Part shown: piece after piece, positions 47,001 through 59,000 of the stretch
Layout of the letters: every line of letters starts with the position of its first letter
How positions within the stretch are numbered: position 1 is the stretch's first letter
DNA from: Heterocephalus glaber
Taxonomy: Eukaryota; Chordata; Mammalia; Rodentia; Bathyergidae
Assembly: GCF_000247695.1 (NCBI RefSeq)
Contig: NW_004624734.1
Location: forward strand, 9,134,648-9,198,647
Direction of reading: 5' to 3'
Length of the DNA: 64,000 nt
Translations under genes and position numbers: made by a program
The notes under the pieces: generated by a model
Told to the model about the DNA's origin: nothing
The model's database searches: none
The model's input: only the letters and a program-made list of their open reading frames with translations

Positions 47001-50000
47001 GTCCCCAAATCAAGCAAGCAGGGTAAGGGTCTGGGTGTCGAAGCCAGGTGCTTCCTGGCCCAGCCCTCAGGGAAGGCCTCTCTGAGTAAACACACTCATT
47101 TTTCCACTCTTCAGCGACAGGACCCCGGGTGCCCATTATAAGGGCCTCAGACCTGGTTGGTGGGGTGTTCAGGAAGAAAGCAAGCTGCTGTCAGCAGCAG
47201 TCATGGCAGAGAGCAAAGATCAAAGCACATCACCGTTGTGAGCCTTGTGTGCCTCAGGATCACTGCACCAGCCACCTGCTCCCGGAAAGAGCCCATGGGG
47301 ACAACTGGGGCGATGGTAGTTAAAAAAGGATAAATCCTTTTTCTAGATCAGGGGGTCTGTAAATCATAGCCCCCCCCCCACCAACTCTGGCCTGCCACCT
47401 GCTTTTATATATTTATTGTTATTGAAACATAGTTGCATCTATCCATATACAGTATCTAGGGTTGCTATGTTACAGTGGACCCCTGAACGGTGGCGGCAGA
47501 CACCGAATGTCCTGGAAAACTAAAGATATTTATCATCTGGTCTGGCACAGAAAAAAGTTTGCTAATCTCTCTTTAAATAATGCTTCCTGAATGACCAGAC
47601 TTCCTTTCAGCTGTGCATTTGATGCTCACAACAGCCTTAAAAACAGTTATTCCCAGTTTTCAGGTGGGAAAAGTGAGACTCACTTTTCAATCTTCAATTG
47701 TACAACTCACCAGGCAGCAGTTAGGGCCCTCCAGATCCTCACAGTCTTCGTGATCCCAGAGAACACCCTTGGGCTCATTCTTGTCTGAAACAGAGCTTTC
47801 CCTCTCTGAAGGCCCCTGACTGCTCTGTACAGCTTAGTGTGAGCAGCTCCCCATACTACAGATGGCAAGGCAGATGGAACTTGGCAGAAAAGAAAGCAGA
47901 AATCACCAGGAAACAGAGGTTGCAGCCAGCAGGGCTTTGGGATGCAGAGCCAGGCAGGTGTGAGCTCTGATCCATGCCAGACAGATGTTCGGATCTCCAG
48001 AAATTTGTTTTGCTGCTGTGCCAGCATCCCAATGCCGCTGCCTGGGGCCCTCTGTACACAGGCAGAGCCAGGAACCAGGGCTCCCAGCTTCCTGGAAGAA
48101 GAACGCAGCCCTTGCTACACAGAGAGCACACTTCAGCCACGCCTGATGCTTGCATAGGTCCGTGAGCACTATCGGGTCACAGGGCCTTGTGCATGCTTCT
48201 TACCTACAGAAGGAGAAGATCCAGGTTTCTAGCCCCAGCTCTGCAAGCGACTAGCTGTACACTTGCAGCCCTGAGCCTCAGCTGCCCTGCAGTGTGATCG
48301 GACCTGTTACTTCTGAGGCCATCAGTGCACTGAAATTGGCTGCTCTACCAGTTCTGGAGAGCCAACTGTTACAACTCAGACACTGGCAAACACAGCAAGT
48401 CAGCCTTCGTTTTGTTTTTCCTTCAGAGAGCCATTTGAGAAGCTGCTCCCAGCACACCGGCAGAACCAGCATCTGTGGCCATGACCCTGAGCCCAGGCAG
48501 ACAGGATGGGGCCCAGTGAGAACATGCATGGGGCTCTGCTCAGTCCAGTCAGCATCCTACATCCCAGCCTTGTGCCAGGGCATGAAAAAGATGGGACAGA
48601 GGCGCAGAGAGGTCTAGTGACTCAGGACAGCTCACACAGCCCCATCTCTGCGTCTCAGAGCTCGAAGTGTGAGGGAAGGGGCGGGCTCTGAAACAGTGCA
48701 GTCACTGAGGAGCTGGAGCAGGATTTGGGAGAAAGAAGAGTTGGTGACAGCAAGATAGGGAAGGTGTCCCAGGCCTCAAGGCCACAGAGGGCGAGAGAGA
48801 CTCAGCACCGTGAAATGTGACCCGGGAGGGTAATGGAGGCATGGTCCTGAGGTGGAAGTTGGGGAGCAGAGTGAGCACCAGGACTGGGGCAGGCCGGGTG
48901 GAGGCAGGCCAGAAGGTGCGTTTCCTGGGACTGCAGGTGAGTTAAAGGTGGATCCAAGTAGGTCCTAGCTCATCACATTCTTGCCATGTGACCTTGGGCA
49001 AGTAGCTTAACTTCTCTGAATCTCACTTCCCTCCTCCATAAGAGAACACAGTGGACTGAACTCACCTCCAGAGTCGCTGTAAGAATTCATCGATATGATG
49101 CTCACAGAATCTGCTTTGCCTTTTAAAGTGTCACACAAATGCGGCTGTCTGAGGGTGAGGTCAGATTGCAGCGAAGGTAAGGAAGGGATTGGCCAGGCAG
49201 GTGGGTGTGGCAGACTCCAGGGGCAGGGACACAGGTGACCTGCTCGGAGGCCACTGGCTGCATGGTTTGGCAGGAGCTGGCAGGGTGAATCATCAGTGAG
49301 TGGTCTCCGGGCACACTCCTGGAAGCCTGGCCTTGACTGTAGCAGTGGGGAGCCACTGATGGTTCTTGGGAAGGGACAGGGCACACTCAGACCTTCCCTC
49401 TAAGGAAGGAAGCTGCTGGGCAGGTTGGGGGTGGGGCTGGAAAAAGCAATAGACGAGTGCAGGAAGTGGTCAGATGGGGGATTCCCAAGTGGGACATAGG
49501 GCCCCGGGGAGCAGGGAGGACCCCAGCCTTCCATCTTGGGACTGAGAGGGCTGCCGCCAAGGAGGAAAGGTCCCTGGGGACTGAGTCAGAGCTCCTCACT
49601 TATGTGTTCATTCACTCACCTGGAACTACTTCCTGTGCCCTTGTCACGTGCCAGGCTGTGTATGCAGAGATAGAGGCCAGGTGCCAGCAGGTGATTGGGG
49701 AAGACGTGGGATCTGAACATCCTCTGGCGGGAACCAAGGAGATGGGCCCCAAATTCCTGCCTTGGGGATCAGCAGGGATTCCTCCAGGGGAGCAGCAGGG
49801 ATTCCTCCAGGGGAGCATGGAGTGAAGAAAAAAGAGGACAAAGAACTTTTTGTCCCCTGTCGCACCACATGGCCCAGCCTCCAAGCCCCTGAGCCTGGCC
49901 CCAGTCTGGACCATCCTGAGAGTCCTGACCCCTCGGGCAGGGCTGCTCCCCTTGGCACTGTGGGTGTCTGAGGCTCTGTGAGCTTTGGCAGGGGCTGCCC

Positions 50001-53000
50001 TGTGCCTGGGGGACCTTTTGAAGCACCCTTCCTCCTCCCCTGGGAGGCAGAGCCACCCTAGCTGAGCCACTTCCTGGCAGCCAAATAGCTTGCTGGACTG
50101 CATTCCTTGGGCAGCTATACAATAGTAAGAAAAAAATCCGTTCATGGAGGTGGAGTGCAGATTGCTTGAGCTCTAAGGCAAGGCGTGAGTTGTAAGTGAA
50201 CCCTTCAGGCCCGGTTCTGGTACAGAGCCGCACCATCGGGCTCAGCCCTGTTCCCTAACTATCAATCAAAGAAGAAAATGTAAATCTCCATGTGCCAGGA
50301 TTTAATAATTAAGCTATCCATGTGAACAATTCCAAACATGAAATGACATTTCCCCAGGAGCCCCTAAGGCTCATAAAGATGCCAGGAAACTCCTCAGAAT
50401 GAATTCTGCACAGGGAGGGCCCCAAAGCCAGGGAAGCTAATGGGCTGAGGCTACGGAGCTCAGGAAGAAGAGGAGAGGGTCGTCTTTAGGAGGGGTTTTC
50501 ACTAGAGCATGGCAGGGCACTCTTTGAAATCCTGTCATAGTATTCTCACCGACACCCCATGTTATCTGTGTCTGGAAATGCAGGCTCAGAGAGGTAAAGC
50601 AAGCATGCAAAGGTCACACAGCTGGTAGGCTGTGCATTGAGACCTACCCTCCAGGTCTGACTGACTCTGCTTTTCAGTGCCACGAGTTGCCAACCCCTTC
50701 AGCCTGTTTATCTTACAGGTGGAAAACCTGAGCCACCCGAGAAAGCAGAACACAGATACCAGTAATAGTTCTTTCTGTAGCCCTTTACAGCTGCTGCCTC
50801 AACTTCATAATCTTTTTCTCATCATATTCTCTCAAAAGGCCATCAGAGCCGATGTTGCTGGTCCCAGTTTGCAGATACAGAAACGGAGAGTGGCCAGCAG
50901 GGCACGAAACAGGGCACGATGTTCTCTGGAAAGCTAGACAGAGGGGCAGGCTGGTTAGTAAGAGGGCTTTGGTGAATGCATGAGCAGGTGTGCAGCAGCT
51001 GCTCTGGCCACTACCCAGGTGTGCTTCCAACTGCTGTTGGCAGCTTGTGTTCTGGAGAAGTTAGGCTGCAGTTTAGAGTGCTGGTGACACACCCACATAG
51101 CACAGTGACTTACATAAAACTGAACATTTTTCATGGCTTGCTCTGGTACAAGCTGACAAGATACCTCTCCTCTCCAAGGTCCTCAGAGACCCAGGCTTCT
51201 CTCACCTTCTTGCTCCACCATGCTTGAGCTTTTCTTTATCCACATGTTCCTCCCCCTCAGGAACGTGACCCGGAAGTTGAATGTGGTATTTCCCTCGAGT
51301 CTCATTAAGTAAAACTTAGATATATGGTTGACCTAGCTGCAAGGGAAGCTGAGAAATGTAGTATTTATTTATTTATTCATTCATTCATTCATTCATTTAT
51401 TTGGGGAGGGTACCGGGGATCAAACTCGGGACCTTGCGCTTGCAAGGCACATAGCAGCACCACTGAGCTAAATTCCCGGCCCCTTTAGTCTTTATTTTTG
51501 GAGGCCATGTTCCACCTAAGTCAGAGGTTCTGTTACTATGAAAATAGAAACTGAACAAGGTAGAGGAGGCAAAGAGGCAAGGTTCTCTTTGGCCAGTTGT
51601 CCATGACCTTGAAATCACAGTCCCTGGCTTGGCTGTTGGCCTTAGCTTGGGAGGGTCCTGAGGGCAACAACCAGCTATGACTCCCTCCACCTCCACATGT
51701 GCAGGGCCCACACTAGTGCCTACTACAATGGCTGGCAATTGCCCAGTGCTCTTTTTGTGCCACCCTGCCCTGAGAGCCACCTGCAGGGCCAGGATTTGGG
51801 TGCAGTGAGACTGTCACTTTCAGGACACAATGTAAGGGGTGCCCTAAAATCTCAGTAACCAAGATACATTTGTATGTATGCATATATACATTTTTTTAAA
51901 TTCAGTGGTTTTTAGTATAGGCACAATATTCTAATTTTCCTAATATTCTAATTTTGAACATGTTCATCACCCCCAAAAGAAACTCTGTCCCCACTAGCCG
52001 TCACTATCCATTCCCACCTCCCACCATCCCCTGGCACCACCAACCTGCTTTCTGTCTCTCTAGATTTGCTTATTCTGGACATTTTCTATAAAGAGAGTCA
52101 TGCAATGTGTGGTCTTCTGTGGCTGGCTTCTGTTGGAAGATAACATTTCCATGGTATCATCACATCCTGACACGCATCACTAGTTTTTTCCTGTGTGTGA
52201 CCTAGTGGCATCCCATTGTACACATAGACCCCTTTGTCTGCATTTACCAGGTGATGAACATTTGGGCTATTCCCACTTGTTGGCCATCATAGAGAGTGCT
52301 GCTGGGAACTGTACACAAGTGGAAAAATGTCTTCCTTCTCTCCGGTATATAATTTAGGGGGGAATCTGAGGTCATATGGCAAAATAAGTACTACTTTAAT
52401 GTAATATTTTTAAACATAAAAATTCCTATACAAATCCATGATGAGCAAGATACCAACATTTTAAATAAATACAGGGAACATTGTACAATAGGAGTGATCA
52501 CTGCTAACCAGCCTGTGGCTTCCAGGCCCTGACGTGTTTATGAGTGCTAATGACAGTGGCGGACAGATTAACACCGGGTTTTACATGCAGCGGGTTTTTT
52601 ACATTGTAGAGCATTTGTTAATTTTTTTTCCACCTGCTTCTACATATGGGAGGATATTTGGATAAATATCTACAGAAGACATGGACATGGGGCTATAATT
52701 CCAGTACCCAAGGAGGCCAAGGCAGGAAGACTGCAAGTTCAAGTCCTGCCTGTGCAATTTAGCAACTTAGCAAGACCTTGTTTCAAATAAGGGCTGGGAT
52801 GTGGCTCAGTTGTAGAGCACCCCAGAGTTCAATCCCCAGCACTACCAAAAAATCTACAGAAGCACACTTTTTCCTTTTGTCTCAGGCCTCCATATGTCAA
52901 CATGGCACTTGCTGCCTGTGTCATTTCACTTAACCCCTGGCACCTTATTCTCCAACCTCTCTGCCAAGGTTAGAGGAGAAAAGGGACCTCCCCTGGCCCA

Positions 53001-56000
53001 CACCCTGTGAATGGAGGAGTTGGGATTTGAACCCAGGCCTACGGCAGAGCCCCAGCCTCTCACCCTGTGTGGCTCAGGAATTCAGAATTTGGCTGGCCAC
53101 GGGACAGTCAGTGAGCTCTGAGCAAAACATGGCCTACTTCATCTAATTGTCATGAGGATCAAGGAGAAGGTGCATCTTAACTATGAAGCCTGCTCTCCCC
53201 AAGGGCTCGCCCTGGGCCACAGCCATGACAAGCACTGAGGGAAACATCCCCTGGTGTGCCTAGGAACTTGCCGGTCATACCTCAGGTCCCCTACGTGTGA
53301 AAATTTTTATATCTAAGAGTTAAAAAAATAATCTGGCTGCTCCAACACACAGATGCTTCTCCTGGACCATGAGGAGAATGGAGCTGATCGTGTTTCCTTT
53401 TTCACTTTGGCCACGAGGAAACTCAAAGCTAAATTTGTTACTCTGAAGGAGCAGTTGTGTAGGTTCTTGCTTATTTGTGTTTTTATTTTTCATATAATAC
53501 TGTTCCTCTTGTAATTTATACTTGTCCTGATGCTTACTCTTTTTTTTTTTTTTTTNNNNNNNNNNNNNNNNNNNNNNNNNNNNNNNNNNNNNNNNNNNNN
53601 NNNNNNNNNNNNNNNNNNNNNNNNNNNNNNNNNNNNNNNNNNNNNNNNNNNNNNNTTTTTTTTTTTTTTTTTAACATTTCTGGGCTTTGAACCCAGGGCC
53701 TTCACACTGAGCTACATCCCCAGCCCTTTATTTATTTGGGGGGGGGGTTACTGGGAATTGAACTCAGGACCTTGTGCTTGTGAGGCAGGTGACAGAACCA
53801 CTGAGCTAAATCCCCGGCTCCCCTTTTTTTATTTTTTATTTTGAAACAGGATCTTACTGAGTCACTAAGTTGTCCAAGCTGAGCTTAAATTTGCCATCCT
53901 CCTGCCTCTGCCTCCCAGAGTTCTGGAATTACAGGTGTGTGCTACCACACCCACCCTGATGTTTACATTTTTATTTAGATTTTCCTCTTTTATTGGGTCT
54001 ATTTCCCAGTGGCCACTAAATCTTTTGTAAAACATGTCAGGAATAAACTTTTTGAAAGAACCGTGAATTGCTGGCATATGTTGGGGTGACTGTTAGTCTA
54101 CCCAGGACACACAGAGCTGCAACCACAGTGCCTCCGACCTCTGTGAGGTCACACACAGACCTGGTGCCCGCCTCCCCCCCAGTGCAGCCTGAGCCCTGGC
54201 CTCCCTGTGTTAGCAGGAGTGAGAAGCGGGGTTAGGAACCCAGTCCCATTGTGCAGGCTGCTTGGGCGGGCTGTCTGTCCCCAGGTCTCGTGAGGCAGAC
54301 CAGGATGCTGACGAGAGCTCTGGGCCAGGCTGTCCCTGTTGGAATTCGTCCCCTCCAGGTTTAGCCCTTGGTTCTGTGCAGTCACGGGTGGTCTTCAGGC
54401 ACCTTTGGGCCTGCCACTGCCCTACTCCCTCCTCTACCTGTCTCAGTGGCCACATCAGCTGCTGTCAGGGTCCCCGAGCCCCATGAGCCTCTCTGGCTCA
54501 GGCAGAGACACGAGTTGTTCCTTCCAGCCATTTTTTAGGGAACCCAACCCGGAAAAGCTAAACCCCGTGGGGTGAAAGGGTGCACTGGTAGGATCTCGGG
54601 CTTGATGCACGATCAGGAAGAGCTCCATTTCAAAGCTGAGGAGGGAGATGTGGTTAAGGGCACAGGGAACCTGCCCAGAAGGCAGGGCTGGCCTGCAGAC
54701 AGTGACTCCAGGCAGGCCTGTGAATCAGTGTGATGTGAATTTGATGACCAAGTGCAGCCAGGCGTGGGACCGCTTTCTCAGTTCCTTCTTCCAGAACTGA
54801 GTGGGCAGGGGGCTGAGTCCAGCCCGCACCTTCAGCATCCCAAGAAGCCTGGCGGAGTGGGAAGGGTCTTCTTCCAGGGTGACCACCCAGCATGGCAGAC
54901 TGCAGCCCCTCGCTAGGCAGAGGCAGGCTCCCAGGGAGAGCCTGGAAGATGCTCACTGGCCTCTCCTCCCTCCTCCTTCACCCAGGGAAGCCCTATGGGG
55001 CCGATGACTTCCTGCCCGTGCTCATGTATGTGCTGGCCCGAAGCAACCTGACAGAGATGCTCCTGGATGTGGAATACATGATGGAGCTCATGGACCCAGC
55101 CCTGCAGCTGGGGGAGGGTGAGTCTCCATCCCCGCTGTCCCACACCCCCAAACCGAATGGCTCAGCAGCCACTTCCAGGGTCCAGACTTGGGCTGCACCC
55201 TGGGCACATCAGTAAGACAGGATGTCACCATTGCTCCACCAGAGCTGGAAAGGTGGGGAACCCAAAGGGAAGGGGGTGTGTTACCCAGCCAGCACCATGA
55301 AGTCGGAGGGCTTCCCAGAGGAGGTGGCACCACAGCTGAGCGATGAAGGATGAACAGGAGCCTGCAGGTAAAGAAGGGGAACAGCATAAGAGATGAAGTG
55401 GTGAGAGTGACGATCAGTTCTTAGACGGGGGCCCCTGGGGACACTCAGCCCCTGCTCATCCAACCCTGGCCATTGGTGGAAGGAGGTTACTGGTTTCAAG
55501 GGGCCCTGGCTCCCGCTAAGATGGGGGGGTTGCCGTACCCACCCTCAGTTTCCCTTCCCCTCTCCTCCTTCCCACCACTTCCTCCACCCACTGAGCCCCA
55601 GCTACCCCTCCACCAGAACTCCTCCCTGATGCACTGCTGACCCAACTTGAGCTCTGAGGGAGCCCACTGAGACATCAGCCTTGAAGAATGGAGAGACTCC
55701 TAGGCCCCAAGGGACCCCTTTGGGCTTTTTGGCTCTTAAAAGTAGATGACCCTCTTTGCATGTGTTTGTATTTTTAGTATGTGCCAGGATCCAGGGTAAA
55801 AGTGATGTAGATGATTCTGTGAGTTCTTGACAACTCAGGGGAGTGTCAAAGCCATGAACTTTGCCATCGTAGGTAACTGGCTTGTGGCTCCAACAACCCT
55901 GGAATTACTGTGTTTTCCTCTTTAAACTTTTCCTGAAGTTGTAACAACTTGTCTTCTCGGAGGTCTAGGAATTCAGGGGAAGCCAAACTTCTTTAGCCCA

Positions 56001-59000
56001 TTTATCCACCCAAACATCCATTTATTCGTCCATCCACCCATTCATCCATTCTCCCATCCACTCATCCACCTATCCATTCACATACTCATCCACTCACCAA
56101 TCCACCCATTTGACTATCTGTCATCCATCCAATCATTCACCCATCCATCTATCCACCCATCCACTAATATATTATTCATCCACCCTCTCATCCATCCATC
56201 TGTTCACCAGTCCATCCACCATCCACCTATCTACCCCCACCCCCACCACCCCTGCCAGACCCAAGGTGAGGCAGGCAAGGCCAACAACAGCCTCGTGAGA
56301 ATGAGTGAGCATCTCACCCAGCACCCTGCACTTTGGGCCTTTGCCTCCTGGACTTCCTCTTAGGTTTTGCCAGCCCAGAGCATGTACATGGCAGCACCCA
56401 GAGGCTGAGGAGGTAGGCAGAGACCTCCCAGCCCACTGACCTGTCTCACACAGAGGCTGTGAGCCTTTCTCCAGAAACTTTGAGCACCCTGTTCCCTAGG
56501 ATTTGTCCCAAAGAGGGACAGCAACCTGCCCAGTGCCTCACAGGAATCCTCACTGTGGTGTTGAGGTTGCCCTTCCTGTAACCTGTAAAGGTTAAGTTTC
56601 CTTGTCAACAATGACCATAAAGAGAAGATACTAACAGTAATCCAAGAGAGAGTGTTCCTACCAATCAGTACACCAAAGCAACAGCCTTAATATGTAAAAG
56701 GCTCTTCTTTTTTTTTGGTACCGGGGATTGAACTCGGGGTCCTTGCACTTGTGAGGCAAAAGAAGAAAAGCACTATTCATCCACCTCTCATCAATGAACA
56801 GGTTGCTGGGTGAAGGCCACTTCCTCTCATTTACCAGCTCTGTGCTCCTTCAGGGCAGGTAACAGCGAAGTTTATCATGGAGTTTCCTTCCATTGAGAAG
56901 AAACAGGCCTCAACAGATTTTTTTTAAAATGAATGAGATAATTTCACATGCAGCCAGGTGAGCCCAGCACTCAGGAGGCTGAGGCAGGAAGATCACAAGC
57001 TGGAGGCCAGCCTGGGCTGTATAGGGAGTTAGATGTCAGGAGCAGTAGGGAGGGCTGATGTGGCCTAGGTCACTCCTGCTCCCACCACTCTGGGAAATCT
57101 CAGGGCAACCAGACCTGGGTAACTGCTGGACACTTGGCTGGAGCCAGCCCAGACTCCACCCTCTTCTGCAGTGCCCTCACGGGCTACTTTGCCCATGTCC
57201 CCTCCCCAAACTGGCTCACAGGTGGCCATGCCTGGCTCTGATACCTTACTAAGAGCAGTGGGCTTTTCCCATCTAGGAAGAGAGACCCAGTCTCCAAAAC
57301 TCCCAGTGGTGTTGCCCGCCACCTAGCAGTCCTAACAGGGACTGCATGTCCTCAGGCAAAGGGACCCTGCTTTGAGGCGACTGGCAAGAAGTCCCTGGCA
57401 AGGCCTGGAGCTCCTCCCCCTTACCTAAGAGGGCGAGGAGCCTTCAGGACACCTCCTTGAAGGCACGTAACAACCACTCATTACCCTCACACTGCTGTGC
57501 TCTGCACCTTACCTGGCTTCAACCCATTCCCTTTTCCCATAGTGGGATTGGCAGATGAGGAAACTGAGGCATAGAGAGGTGAGTAGCTGAGTGGCCCACC
57601 GGGGTCACAGGGCAAAGGCTGGGGGCTGCCTCTGAAAGGAATGTTCTCAAGCAGTGCACAAGCACAAGCTTTGAGCTCAAGTAGAAAGGCAGGCACAGGA
57701 GTGACCTAGTGACTCTTCTCTGCTCAGAGACATGAGGCCAATTTCCACATTAGCCTTGCTATTCTTATTTCAAAAAATGTCTCTATCCTGCACTTCCGTG
57801 AAAGGGTGAGTGAGCCGGCAGCCACCAAACCTTTTATGTTGCCCCAGCCTCCAGCTCCCAGGTGGGCGCGTCACTCCCAGGTAGAGTCTGTGGGACTAGT
57901 AGCCAGCTTCAAACACTGTAGCAGGAACACTTTGGATTGCAGGCAAGTGCAGCGTAACTAATCATGGCTTGGACCAGAGCTAGGGATCAGTTTGTCTCTT
58001 ACATCAAGAAGACCAGTGGGCCAGGGATTTAGCTCAGTGGTTCCGCCCCCTGCCTCGAAAGCACAAGGTCCCGAGTTCGATCCCCAGTACCCAAAAAATA
58101 AAAATTAGAAAAAAGACCAGGGTAAGCAGTAGATGAGGCAGCAGCTCGCAGTCAGTCATGCCTTCGGGGACTCACGGACCTGGCTCTTTGCTTCTGTCCC
58201 TCGTATACCGGCCTTTGTCCTTGTGCCTGTCCCCTCTGATCACAAGACAGCTACTGTGCCTCTGGGCTCATCTCTGTGTTCCAGGCAAGAGGGAGGGTGC
58301 CAGGCAGAGCCAAAAGGACATATCCCTAGTCTGTCCCTTTCTAAAGGCCCCACCCAGAGTTTTCCACTCACATCCAGAACCAGAACAAGGTCCCCTGCCC
58401 TGTCCTCCCAGGGAGTCTGGAAGTGAATATTTTCAGCCCAGCATCACTTCCCCAAGTGACAGTGGCATTCACTTAGTGAGGTAGTAGGCCCCTGGCAGAT
58501 TTGCCTCATGTTAAAAATTGCTGTCCTGGCCCTCAAAGGCAGGGGAGAACGGTCTGGCAAGGGGTATAGAAACCCAAGAAAGCAACACCAAGGAAGTGGG
58601 CAGCGCTGGAGGTCAGAGAGAGCAAAGCACAAGGCCCTCCTTCTCCTCGGGACCCTGATCACTGTGTGGCCTTGGCCAAGTCACATTCCCTCTTAGAATT
58701 TGGTCTCTTCTGTTTAAAGTGAGGGAGTCAGCAGGGTTAGGACTTCTCAAACTTTTTAATAAAAGCCCCTAACAAGCTAAGGACAATGAATGAAGCATCT
58801 ATGCAAAATACCATCTTTTACCTTAAGACCACAGGTGAATTTTGCAGTTCAAAGTATCTTGAAGCTTCAATGACTTCAGGCAACATTAGTGATTAAGAAT
58901 ATGCATGAATTAACTAGGAAGGTAAAAAGACATGGAAAGCTGAATAATTCAAAGTTTTACATATTTAACTCTTTAAAAACATAATGTCATCAATTAAAAT

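Larger units (their letters stand above)
42964..54985 (+). other. RIN3 intron 7, contains an assembly gap
   Basis: About 12.0 kb, GT-AG, including 100 Ns. It holds old L1/HAL1-like sequence (43830-44460), several MIRs, a GATA/GTAG stretch (45757-45797), an antisense L1M (51840-52480), SINEs and the gap-associated nested SINE (53556-53960). 44460-45750, 46300-47580, 47820-48200, 49140-50520 and 53965-54985 hold nothing I recognise beyond a 23-base tandem duplication at 49771-49816. Confidence 0.85.

Noticed and set aside
53475..53844. Open frames spanning the N gap
   Set aside because: They exist only because Ns and poly-T/poly-A carry no stop codon.
55999..56236. Direct repeats at first glance like an array
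   Set aside because: The units are 4-base CATC variants without spacers. It is a simple repeat, not CRISPR, and the genome is mammalian.
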